From the NCBI GenBank assembly GCA_964553405.1, contig CAZKLS010000034.1:1-24645 (forward strand): a DNA stretch of 24,645 nucleotides, in the 5' to 3' direction. Positions within the stretch are counted from its first letter, which is position 1, and each line of letters starts with the position of its first letter. A program made the position numbers and the translations under genes. The notes under the pieces were generated by a model. It made no database searches, was not told where the DNA came from, and saw nothing but the letters and a program-made list of their open reading frames with translations. This DNA is from DATIRA01 sp964553405 (lineage in GTDB: Bacteria; Pseudomonadota; Gammaproteobacteria; Steroidobacterales; Steroidobacteraceae). Positions 8,400 to 17,904 of this stretch are shown piece by piece.

Positions 8400-9809
8400 T
8401 CAGCCGCCCCCGGCCTGTCGCCCTGGACTGCCGCCGCCGGTCAGGCGCGCCGGATCCAGCAACCTCGCGAGTTCGGCAGGTTCGATCCCCGTCATCTCCG
8501 CGGCGACCTCGCGCACTGGCCGCTGCTCGGCATAGGCCTTCCTGGCAATGGCCGCGGCCGCCTCGTAGCCGACGATCGGACTCAAGGCCGTCACCAGCAT
8601 CGGGTTGCGCTCGAGCGCGGCCTCGATACGCGCGCGGTTTACGACGAACCCGGCGATCGCGCTGCGGGTCAGCGAACGGGCGGAGTTCGCCAGCAGCTCG
8701 ATGCTGAGCAGCAGGTTGTGGGCAATGACGGGCAGCATCACGTTCAGCTGGAAATTCCCGGACTGCCCGGCGATCGCGATCGTCGCGTCGTTGCCCATCA
8801 CCTGTGCCGCCGCCATCGCGACCGCCTCGGGTACGACCGGGTTCACCTTGCCGGGCATGATGCTGCTGCCGGGCTGCAGTGCCGGAAGCGACACTTCCGA
8901 CAGGCCGGCCAGCGGGCCGCTGTTCATCCAGCGCAGGTCGTTCGCGATCTTCATCAACGCCACCGCGGTCACGCGCAACTGACCCGAGAGCTCGACTGCC
9001 GTGTCCTGGCAGCTGAGCGACATGAAGAAATCGCGGCTCGGCCGCAGGTCCAGGCCCGTCTGTTCAGAAAGCAGCTTCGCGAACCGGGCGGCGAACTCCG
9101 GGTGCGCGTTGACGCCGGTGCCGACCGCGGTGCCGCCCTGCGCGAGGCTGTGCAGGCGGGGCCGCGTGGACTGCAGGCGCAGCACCGAGTCGTCCAGCTG
9201 CGCGCGCCACCCGCCGAGCTCCTGCTCGAGCGTCAGCGGCAGCGCGTCCATCAGGTGCGTTCGTCCGGTCTTGACGACACCGCCCAGGTCCGCCGCCTTG
9301 CGACCCAGCGTCCCGGACATCTCCTTCAACGCGGGCAGCAGCCGCTCGCTCAGCCCGAGCGCCGCGCTCAGGTGGATCGAGGTCGGGATCACGTCGTTGC
9401 TGCTCTGGCTCCTGTTGACGTGGTCGTTGGCGTGGATCGCGATGCCGTCGGCGTAGCGCGAGGCCAGCCGGGCGATCACCTCGTTGGCATTCATGTTGCT
9501 GCTGGTGCCCGAGCCCGTCTGGAACACGTCCACCGGGAACTGCTCGTCGTGACGGCCGGCAGCCACTTCCAGCGCAGCCTTCTGGATCGAGTAGGCCCGC
9601 ACGCGGTCCAGCTCGCCGAGCTGCAGGTTCGCGCCGGCCGCTGCCCACTTCACGAGCCCGAGCGCACGGATGAACCCGCGCGGCATGCGCAGGCCGCTGA
9701 TCGAGAAGTTCTGCAGCGCACGCTGCGTCTGCGCGCCCCAGAGCGCCTCTGCGGGCACACGCAGTTCCCCCATGCTGTCCCGCTCGACGCGAAACTCGTT
9801 TGCCGACAT
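8400..9809 (-). CDS. fumC: Class II fumarate hydratase FumC
   Basis: 469 residues, the usual class II fumarase length (E. coli 467). Superfamily regions are intact: TGSGTSSNMNANEV (98-111), THLMDALPLTLEQE with H185, and the catalytic loop GSSIMPGKVNP (314-324). The enzyme interconverts fumarate and L-malate without an iron-sulfur cluster, as a cytoplasmic homotetramer in the TCA cycle. HLMDA replaces the HLQDA of E. coli; the catalytic His is kept. AGGAG (minus strand, 9819-9823) sits 9 nt before the ATG. It heads the fumC-nudL-mazG-hrpA run and diverges from purB, whose reaction releases fumarate. The C-terminal tail (GGGSPGRQAGGG) is a low-complexity extension that is probably dispensable. 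Confidence 0.96.
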   Translation of the reverse strand: MSANEFRVERDSMGELRVPAEALWGAQTQRALQNFSISGLRMPRGFIRALGLVKWAAAGANLQLGELDRVRAYSIQKAALEVAAGRHDEQFPVDVFQTGSGTSSNMNANEVIARLASRYADGIAIHANDHVNRSQSSNDVIPTSIHLSAALGLSERLLPALKEMSGTLGRKAADLGGVVKTGRTHLMDALPLTLEQELGGWRAQLDDSVLRLQSTRPRLHSLAQGGTAVGTGVNAHPEFAARFAKLLSEQTGLDLRPSRDFFMSLSCQDTAVELSGQLRVTAVALMKIANDLRWMNSGPLAGLSEVSLPALQPGSSIMPGKVNPVVPEAVAMAAAQVMGNDATIAIAGQSGNFQLNVMLPVIAHNLLLSIELLANSARSLTRSAIAGFVVNRARIEAALERNPMLVTALSPIVGYEAAAAIARKAYAEQRPVREVAAEMTGIEPAELARLLDPARLTGGGSPGRQAGGG

Positions 9810-9894
9810 GGCGTGCTGCTCCTGGACCCTGGATCCGCCCCGGTCCCGGGCCAGCGGGACGGCGCTCGACAGGCGCCTGTGGTGGGCCCTGCGG

Positions 9895-9900
9895 TATGAT
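9895..9900 (+). promoter_or_regulatory. Candidate -10 box for purB
   Basis: TATGAT is a 5/6 match to the -10 consensus and would start transcription near 9907, leaving a leader of about 24 nt before the purB ATG at 9931. A TCGACA motif at 9866-9871 resembles a -35, but the 23-bp spacing is too long. No Shine-Dalgarno is obvious in the leader. Weak-to-moderate prediction. Confidence 0.4.
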
Positions 9901-9930
9901 CCGGGATCCTACCACCTCCTGTATTTCAGC

Positions 9931-11298
9931 ATGAGTCTCACGACCCTCACGGCACTGTCTCCGGTGGATGGCCGTTATGCCAGTCGCTGCGTCGAGCTGC
10001 GGCGGATCTTCAGCGAGTCCGGGCTGATCAAGGCCAGGGTCAGCGTCGAGTCCGCCTGGCTCGGGGCGCTGGCCGGCGAACGCCGAATTCGCGAACTCGC
10101 CGGGCTCGAGGCGGCGGACCTCGAAGCGGCGGCACGCATCGCCGGTGAGTTCTCCGACGCGGATGCCGAGGAGGTCAAGGCCATCGAGCAGGAGACGAAC
10201 CACGACGTCAAGGCCGTCGAGTACCTGATCAAGCGTCGGCTCGGCCCGCTCGGGCGCTGGCAGCCGGTGCTGGAGTTCGTGCACTTCGCCTGCACTTCCG
10301 AGGACATCAACAACCTCGCGTACGCGCTGATGTGTCGCGAGGCGCGCGAGCAGGTGCTGCTGCCCCGCCTCGACGCGCTCACCGAGGCGCTGCGGGCCAT
10401 GGCGCACATGCATGCCGATGACGCGATGATGTCCCGCACCCACGGCCAGGCGGCCACGCCAACCACGCTGGGCAAGGAGGTCGCCGTCTTCGTGCATCGC
10501 CTCAGGCTGGCGCGGGCGAGCTTCGCGGCGGTGCCGATCCGCGGCAAGATGAACGGCGCGGTCGGCAACTACAACGCGCACCTCGCGGCGTATGCGGACG
10601 TCGACTGGCCGGCCCTGACGCAGCGGTTCGTGCAGTCGCTCGGCCTGGAATGGAACCCGTACACGACGCAGATCGAACCGCACGACTGGATGGCGGCCTA
10701 CTTCGATGCGCTGGCCAGGACGAATACGATACTGCTGGACCTGTGCCGGGATTTCTGGGGTTATATCTCGCTGGGCTATTTCCGCCAGAAGGTCGTGGCC
10801 GGCGAAGTCGGCTCGTCGACGATGCCGCACAAGGTGAACCCGATCGACTTCGAGAACGCCGAGGGCAACCTCGGCATCTCGAACGCGCTGCTGCGACACA
10901 TGGCGGACAAGCTGCCGGTGTCGCGCTGGCAGCGGGACCTGACCGATTCGACCGTGCAGCGGAACATCGGCGTCGCGCTCGCCCACGCGGACATCGCCGT
11001 GCAGTCGGTCTCGCGGGGACTCGTCAGGCTCGAAGTGGACCGGCAGCGGCTCGCGCAGGATCTCGCCTCGAACTGGGAAGTCATCGCCGAGCCGATCCAG
11101 ACCGTGATGCGACGGTACGCCGTGCCCGACGCGTACGAGCAACTCAAGTCGCTGACCCGCGGGCAGAAGGTGGACGCCGATTCGCTGGCAAAGTTCATCG
11201 GCAGCCTGCCGTTGCCCGAGGAAGCCCGTCAGCGCCTCCAGCAGCTGAGCCCTGCGACCTATATCGGCCACGCGGCGCGGCTCGCACGCGAGATCTGA
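9931..11298 (+). CDS. purB: Adenylosuccinate lyase PurB
   Basis: 455 residues; E. coli PurB has 456. The start MSLTTLTALSPVDGRY matches the gammaproteobacterial long-form family, so the ATG at 9931 is chosen although the frame is open further upstream. Conserved regions include CTSEDINN, SRTHGQAATPTTLGKE with the catalytic His, and the flexible signature loop GSSTMPHKVNP (294-304) with the catalytic Ser295, which falls at the same number as in E. coli. It cleaves adenylosuccinate to AMP plus fumarate and SAICAR to AICAR plus fumarate in purine synthesis. It belongs to the same superfamily as the divergent fumC. In E. coli purB follows nudJ-mnmA-hflD; here it lies upstream of nudJ, separated by three other genes. 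Confidence 0.97.
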   Translation: MSLTTLTALSPVDGRYASRCVELRRIFSESGLIKARVSVESAWLGALAGERRIRELAGLEAADLEAAARIAGEFSDADAEEVKAIEQETNHDVKAVEYLIKRRLGPLGRWQPVLEFVHFACTSEDINNLAYALMCREAREQVLLPRLDALTEALRAMAHMHADDAMMSRTHGQAATPTTLGKEVAVFVHRLRLARASFAAVPIRGKMNGAVGNYNAHLAAYADVDWPALTQRFVQSLGLEWNPYTTQIEPHDWMAAYFDALARTNTILLDLCRDFWGYISLGYFRQKVVAGEVGSSTMPHKVNPIDFENAEGNLGISNALLRHMADKLPVSRWQRDLTDSTVQRNIGVALAHADIAVQSVSRGLVRLEVDRQRLAQDLASNWEVIAEPIQTVMRRYAVPDAYEQLKSLTRGQKVDADSLAKFIGSLPLPEEARQRLQQLSPATYIGHAARLAREI

Positions 11299-11414
11299 AC
11301 CGGCCGCCCGGAAGCGCCGACGGGCTCGCGGCCGCGACGCAGCGACGCCCGGAACAAGAGATTGGCCGATCCTGACAAGATCCCGGCCAGGCGCGCGGAT
11401 ACAGTACCCGCGCC

Positions 11415-12149
11415 ATGAGCCGGACGATTCATCTCGCTGCCTGGAACGTAAACCACCGCACGGGAAGGAAGTCGATCCCGCCAGCGGTACTGCACGCGAT
11501 CGCCACGCTGGACGTCGACGTGCTGGTGCTGACCGAGTTCGTGGACAGCCCACAGCACACGATCTTCAAGAACAGCCTGAAGGACATCGGCTTCGACAGC
11601 GTCGCCGTCTCGCTGAAGGGCATGCGCCAGAACCAGGTACTGATCGCGGCCCGCAGCGACATGGCAGACGATGGCCTGCTGCCTGTGCCCGGCTACAGCG
11701 AGGCTGCGTCCACCAACTGGCTGCACCGGCGGCTGCCCGGTCTCGGCATCGAGGTCGTCGGACTGCGTGCGCCGGTGTACCTGACCGCGGCCGATCGCAG
11801 CGGCTACTGGTCGCAGGTCGAGCAGATCGCCCGCATGGGCAAGGACCGGCGTGTGATCTTCATCGGCGACTTCAACACGGACCCGCACACGGACACCCGG
11901 CCCTGCGCGCGTTCGCTGCAGCGGCTGACGGCGGAGGGATTCGGGTTGCCGCAGCCCCTCGGCGAATGGAGCTACCATTCCGGAAACGGCCAGCCTGGTG
12001 CGCGGGTGGACCACGTGATGACGAGCCCGGCACTCGCCGTGCAGGAGGCGCGTTACCTCTACAAGGCCGGCCGGCACGTGCTGGCCGCCCCGGCCAGCGG
12101 GCGAGCCGCCGGCCTCTCGGACCACGCCGCGCTGTCGGTCAGGCTGTAG
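11415..12149 (+). CDS. Endonuclease/exonuclease/phosphatase-family protein
   Basis: 244 residues. The Mg2+-dependent EEP fold is recognisable from its motifs in order: AAWNVN near residue 8 (metal-site Asn), VLTEF near 39 (metal-binding Glu), IGDFNTDP near 151 (Asp and Asn), RVDHVMTS near 197, and the C-terminal LSDHAALSV (Asp-His). The family includes AP endonucleases, phosphodiesterases and phosphatases; nothing here fixes the substrate, and there is no signal peptide, so a cytoplasmic nuclease or phosphatase is most likely. No Shine-Dalgarno precedes the ATG. It lies 116 bp after purB and 231 bp before the GNAT gene, so it may be its own transcription unit. It is short for ExoIII and lacks the typical ExoIII motifs. 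Confidence 0.85.
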   Translation: MSRTIHLAAWNVNHRTGRKSIPPAVLHAIATLDVDVLVLTEFVDSPQHTIFKNSLKDIGFDSVAVSLKGMRQNQVLIAARSDMADDGLLPVPGYSEAASTNWLHRRLPGLGIEVVGLRAPVYLTAADRSGYWSQVEQIARMGKDRRVIFIGDFNTDPHTDTRPCARSLQRLTAEGFGLPQPLGEWSYHSGNGQPGARVDHVMTSPALAVQEARYLYKAGRHVLAAPASGRAAGLSDHAALSVRL

Positions 12150-12172
12150 CACGGCCTTGCGAGGCCGACAGC
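12143..12172 (+). terminator. Hairpin overlapping the end of the EEP-family gene
   Basis: CGGCCT (12152-12157) and AGGCCG (12162-12167) form a 6-bp stem closed by TGCG, and an outer 5-bp stem GCTGT (12143-12147)/ACAGC (12168-12172) extends it past a 4-nt bulge. The outer arm runs into the TAG stop at 12147-12149. No T-run follows, so it is either a Rho-assisted terminator or a 3' stabilising structure. The remaining intergenic DNA to 12380 holds a 10-bp palindrome (12255-12264) and nothing else I can name. Confidence 0.35.
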
Positions 12173-12380
12173 TTGCGGGGGCTAAGTCATTGAAAAAAGG
12201 GACCCCTGCTCACCGATCCGCCGATCGGGCCGGCGCGGATGCGCACCGCGGCCGGGAAATTTCCGGAGCGATCCTGACCGCGGGACGGCGGTCCTTGGAT
12301 TGCCGCCCGCCCCGCCGCCTAGGTAGCATTCCGGGTTACGCGCCGACTCGGCCGCCGGCAGAGTCTGACGGGAGTTCCAG

Positions 12381-12860
12381 GTGGACGCATCGGTGAACAC
12401 CGACGCTTCAGTGCCGCGTCTGAACCTGCGCCGCGCGGGCTGGGAGTCCGATCGCGCTGCAATCGAGTCGGTGCGACGGCGGGTCTTCATCGAAGAGCAG
12501 GGGATCCCCGAGCGCGAGGAATGGGATGCGACCGACCTCACCTGCCGGCACGTGCTGGCCTTCATGGGAAACCGTGACGTGGTTGGCACTGGCAGGGTGG
12601 ATGCCGCCGGTAACATTGGTCGCGTCGCGGTAATTCCGCCTTTCCGCGGCACGGGGATCGGGACCGCGATCATGCGCTGCCTGGTTCAGCTGGCAAAAGA
12701 CGCGGGGCTCGATGAGGTGCAGTTGAACGCCCAGACCAGCGCAGTCGGCTTCTACGAACGGCTGGGGTTCCAGCCCGAGGGAGCGGAATTTGACGAGGTC
12801 GGAATACCGCACAAGCGCATGCGTCTGCGACTTGATGACTTGAACGGACCGGGGGTATGA
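12381..12860 (+). CDS. GNAT-family N-acetyltransferase
   Basis: 159 residues from a GTG at 12381, preceded by GGGAG 6 nt upstream. The N-terminal part VRRRVFIEEQGIP (31-43) resembles the ElaA/YjcF-like GNAT subgroup. The acetyl-CoA pyrophosphate-binding loop is RGTGIG (89-94, R/QxxGxG), preceded by the strand GRVAVIPPF, and the C-terminal NAQTSAVGFYERLGF (about 116-130) is the usual last GNAT motif. The acceptor substrate cannot be told. The following gene starts 1 bp after its stop, so the two are translationally linked. Confidence 0.88.
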   Translation: MDASVNTDASVPRLNLRRAGWESDRAAIESVRRRVFIEEQGIPEREEWDATDLTCRHVLAFMGNRDVVGTGRVDAAGNIGRVAVIPPFRGTGIGTAIMRCLVQLAKDAGLDEVQLNAQTSAVGFYERLGFQPEGAEFDEVGIPHKRMRLRLDDLNGPGV

Positions 12861-12861
12861 C

Positions 12862-13350
12862 GTGTCGGGCTCGCGAGGCATCCTGACGACGCTGGAAGAA
12901 TATCGGGACGCGGTCGCGGAGCTGGCGAATCGTTCCCGCCGGAATCTGTGCATCTACACCCCGGACCTCGAACCGCAGCTCTACGACCAGGATTGCTTCC
13001 TCGAGCCCGTCAAGCGGCTGGTCCTGGCGCGCGGGCATGCGCGGGTACGCGTGCTGATCTCGGATCCGGCGCGGGCAGTCCGCGAGGGCAACCGCTTCAT
13101 GCAGATGGCCCGCCGGTTGACCAGCTTCATCGACCTGCGAAACGTCGCGGTCGAGTACCGTGGCGATCCCTGCGCGTTCCTGATCGCCGACGACAAGGCC
13201 GTCGTCTATCGCTCCCAGGCCTCGCGCTGGGACGGTGTCGTCGACTACGACGATCCGCAGGCGGTCAAGCGTCACCTCGCCTACTTCGACGAAGTATGGG
13301 CCGACAGCCTGATCCAGCCCGAACTGCGGGCCACGGCCATCGACTTCTGA
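12862..13350 (+). CDS. Small protein linked to GNAT acetyltransferase (DUF7931-like, PLD-like fold suspected)
   Basis: 162 residues from a GTG at 12862, 1 bp after the GNAT stop. There is no signal peptide or membrane segment. The pattern of an N-terminal helix, RRNLCIYTPDLEP, VRVLISDPARAVREGNRF, then FLIADDKAVVYR and AYFDEVWADS resembles the phospholipase D-like fold without an HKD catalytic motif, and I believe it belongs to the DUF7931 family often found beside or fused to GNAT genes in gammaproteobacteria. That family name is from memory, not a search. Function is unknown. It may be a regulatory or substrate-binding partner of the acetyltransferase. It ends 40 bp before nudJ. Confidence 0.7.
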   Translation: MSGSRGILTTLEEYRDAVAELANRSRRNLCIYTPDLEPQLYDQDCFLEPVKRLVLARGHARVRVLISDPARAVREGNRFMQMARRLTSFIDLRNVAVEYRGDPCAFLIADDKAVVYRSQASRWDGVVDYDDPQAVKRHLAYFDEVWADSLIQPELRATAIDF

Positions 13351-13390
13351 GTCTCGCCCGCACCGGGCCGATGCGTGTAGTCTCGACCGA

Positions 13391-13867
13391 ATGATCTGGA
13401 AGCCGGATGTCACCGTTGCGGCCGTCACCGAGCGCGATGGCCGGTTCCTGTTCGTCGAGGAACGCGTGCGCGGGCGGGTCGTCATCAACCAGCCTGCCGG
13501 GCACCTCGAGGACGGCGAGAGCTTCCTCGAGGCAGTGGTCCGCGAGACCCTCGAGGAAACCGGCTGGGACTTCGAGCCACGGGCCGTCGTCGGCGTCTAC
13601 CTCTGGCGCCCCGGTGACACGAACCGCAGTTTCCTGCGCGTCGCGTTCGCCGGCGAGCTCTCGTCCCACGACCCCGCCCGTCCGCTCGACCGCGGCATCC
13701 TGCGCACGCGCTGGATGACCCGTGACGAACTCGCAGCCGCGCAGCTGCGTCTGCGCAGCCCGCTGGTGATGCGTTGCGTCGAGGACTATCTGGCGGGCGC
13801 GCGCTATCCCTGCGGCTTGATCAATCACCTGATCAGCGAGCCCGCGCCGGTCGCCGCGCACGGCTGA
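13391..13867 (+). CDS. nudJ: NUDIX phosphatase NudJ
   Basis: 158 residues (E. coli NudJ 153). The NUDIX box is canonical, GHLEDGESFLEAVV followed by RETLEETGW (residues 37-59), with metal ligands E52, E55 and E56. The N-terminal WKPDVTVAAV and the GHLE...YLW pattern match NudJ, and the neighbour confirms it: nudJ precedes mnmA in E. coli and many relatives. NudJ hydrolyses thiamine pyrimidine (HMP) pyrophosphate, thiamine pyrophosphate and nucleoside di/triphosphates to monophosphates. The gene starts with ATG without a clear Shine-Dalgarno; TGTAGT at 13376-13381 is a weak -10-like hexamer that would put the start site about 3 nt before the ATG. mnmA follows after 54 bp. Confidence 0.9.
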   Translation: MIWKPDVTVAAVTERDGRFLFVEERVRGRVVINQPAGHLEDGESFLEAVVRETLEETGWDFEPRAVVGVYLWRPGDTNRSFLRVAFAGELSSHDPARPLDRGILRTRWMTRDELAAAQLRLRSPLVMRCVEDYLAGARYPCGLINHLISEPAPVAAHG

Positions 13868-13909
13868 GGCCGCTTCCCGGTCCGCCGCCGTCTGCGCGGC
13901 CGGTGGCGA

Positions 13910-13915
13910 TACAAT
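13910..13915 (+). promoter_or_regulatory. Candidate -10 box for mnmA, start point on the ATG
   Basis: TACAAT is a 5/6 match to the -10 consensus. Counting 7 nt from its end gives 13922, the A of the mnmA ATG, and no Shine-Dalgarno lies between, so a leaderless transcript is predicted. No good -35 was found. mnmA could also be read from an upstream nudJ promoter. Confidence 0.4.
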
Positions 13916-13921
13916 CACCGG

Positions 13922-15043
13922 ATGCGCGTGATTCTCGCAATGTCCGGCGGCGTCGACTCGGCCGTATCCGCCGTGCTGCTCAAGGACGCCGGCCACGAGG
14001 TCGCCGCGCTGTTCATGCGCAACTGGGAGGACGACGAGCGCGGCTACTGCACGGCCGCGGCGGACCTCCAGGATGCACGGCGGGTCTGCGAGGAGCTGGG
14101 AATACCGCTGCATACCGCGAACTTCGCGGCCGAGTACCGGTCGCGGGTGTTCGAGCACTTCATCGGCGAGCTCGCCGCAGGCCGCACGCCGAACCCGGAC
14201 GTGATGTGCAACCGGGAGATCAAGTTCGGCGTCTGCTTCGAGTATGCCGAGCGGCTCGGGGCCGAGTTGTTCGCCACCGGTCACTATGCCCGCACCGAGC
14301 CGGCGGGCGGAACGGCACGGCTGCTGCGTGGCCGGGACCGCGACAAGGATCAGTCGTACTTCCTGCACACCGTTCCCGGCGACCTGCTGCGGCGTTCGAT
14401 CTTTCCGGTCGGCGGACTCACCAAGGCCGAAGTGAGGCGCATCGCGCACGAGCGGACGCTGCCGGTGCACGACAAGCGCGACAGCACCGGCATCTGCTTC
14501 ATCGGCGAGCGCCCGTTCGCCGAGTTCCTTTCCGCTTACCTGCCCGCGAGACCCGGCGTGATCGAGACGCCCGAAGGTCGCCGGCTCGGCGAGCACCGCG
14601 GCCTGATGTACTACACGCTCGGACAGCGCCAGGGACTCGGGCTCGGCGGCCTGCGGGGCGCTGCCGACGCGCCCTGGTACGTCGCGGCGAAGGACCTCGA
14701 GCGCAACGTGCTCGTCGTCGTGCAGCGGCACGATCATCCGCTGCTGATGAGCGACACGATCCTCACCGAGCCGGCACACTGGGTGGCCGGCGAGGCGCCG
14801 GCCGCGCACTTCCGTTGCACGGTGAAGACGAGGTACCGGCAGCGCGACCAGGACTGCGAAGTCAGCGTCGGCAGCGACGGGCGCTGCCTGCTGCGCACGC
14901 GGGAACTCCAGCGCGCCGTCACCCCCGGGCAGTCGGCCGTCCTGTACGCGGGCGAGGTCTGCCTCGGCGGCGGCATCATCGCCCGGGCCGGCCGGTCTGA
15001 AGTAGAGCGCGCCGCCGCGCCCGCGCACGAAGCGCTCGCCTGA
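13922..15043 (+). CDS. mnmA: tRNA-specific 2-thiouridylase MnmA
   Basis: 373 residues, the normal length. The ATP-binding PP-loop SGGVDS lies at residues 8-13; the catalytic cysteines are C96 in NPDVMCN and C192 in STGICFIGER, matching Cys102 and Cys199 of the E. coli enzyme. MnmA takes sulfur from the Tus relay and thiolates C2 of the wobble uridine in tRNA Lys, Glu and Gln. The C-terminal beta-barrel region is intact. It follows nudJ as in E. coli, but hflD, normally next, is absent; acnA follows after 75 bp. The ATG has no Shine-Dalgarno and is preceded by a well-placed -10 box. Confidence 0.97.
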   Translation: MRVILAMSGGVDSAVSAVLLKDAGHEVAALFMRNWEDDERGYCTAAADLQDARRVCEELGIPLHTANFAAEYRSRVFEHFIGELAAGRTPNPDVMCNREIKFGVCFEYAERLGAELFATGHYARTEPAGGTARLLRGRDRDKDQSYFLHTVPGDLLRRSIFPVGGLTKAEVRRIAHERTLPVHDKRDSTGICFIGERPFAEFLSAYLPARPGVIETPEGRRLGEHRGLMYYTLGQRQGLGLGGLRGAADAPWYVAAKDLERNVLVVVQRHDHPLLMSDTILTEPAHWVAGEAPAAHFRCTVKTRYRQRDQDCEVSVGSDGRCLLRTRELQRAVTPGQSAVLYAGEVCLGGGIIARAGRSEVERAAAPAHEALA

Positions 15044-15072
15044 GCCTCTGCCAACGGACCGCCGTCTGCCGG

Positions 15073-15078
15073 TATAAT
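15073..15078 (+). promoter_or_regulatory. Consensus -10 box for acnA
   Basis: TATAAT matches the consensus exactly and would start transcription near 15085, giving a leader of about 34 nt with GGAGG at 15110-15114, 4 nt before the acnA ATG. The -35 region (around 15050) is poor, so an activator or another sigma factor may contribute. Confidence 0.55.
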
Positions 15079-15118
15079 TCCACGGTTTGGTCGGCTCCGT
15101 TCCCATCCCGGAGGATTC

Positions 15119-17812
<2,694 letters not shown>

Positions 17813-17818
17813 AGAAGA

Positions 17819-17863
17819 AGTGACTAGTGACTAGCAACTAGTCACTAGTTGCTAGTTGCTGGT
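17819..17863 (+). repeat. Tandem CTAG-N3 heptamer array forming alternative hairpins
   Basis: From 17824 the tetramer CTAG recurs every 7 nt five times (17824, 17831, 17838, 17845, 17852), each followed by a triplet (TGA, CAA, TCA, TTG, TTG), and a sixth degenerate unit, CTGG, follows at 17859. Two overlapping perfect inverted repeats result: a 12-bp stem 17823-17834/17838-17849 with loop CAA, and an 11-bp stem 17831-17841/17845-17855 with loop TCA that extends to about 19 bp with wobble pairs. They share sequence, so only one can form at a time. The array lies between acnA (stop 17812) and the sirtuin (17905). No T-run follows. Role unknown; transcript end or REP-like element are options. 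Confidence 0.85.
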
Positions 17864-17904
17864 AATCAGGGCATCGGGATTCGCCAGTAACGGAGTACCA
17901 CTCT

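Noticed and set aside
9670..9930. N-terminal extension of the purB frame upstream of 9931.
   Set aside because: It would overlap the fumC 5' end antisense and adds 87 residues absent from the family; MSLTTLTALSPVDGRY is the normal start.
11326..11337. A 12-bp perfect palindrome (TCGCGGCCGCGA) between purB and the EEP-family gene.
   Set aside because: Short G+C-only palindromes are expected by chance in this composition; no T-run or paired copy supports a terminator or operator.
9064..11553. A minus-strand open frame of 829 codons crossing purB and part of fumC.
   Set aside because: It runs antisense to purB and out of frame through fumC, both complete genes; composition is that of a shadow frame.
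12255..12264. A 10-bp palindrome GGAAATTTCC before the GNAT gene.
   Set aside because: Single copy with no flanking symmetry; could be an operator but cannot be supported.
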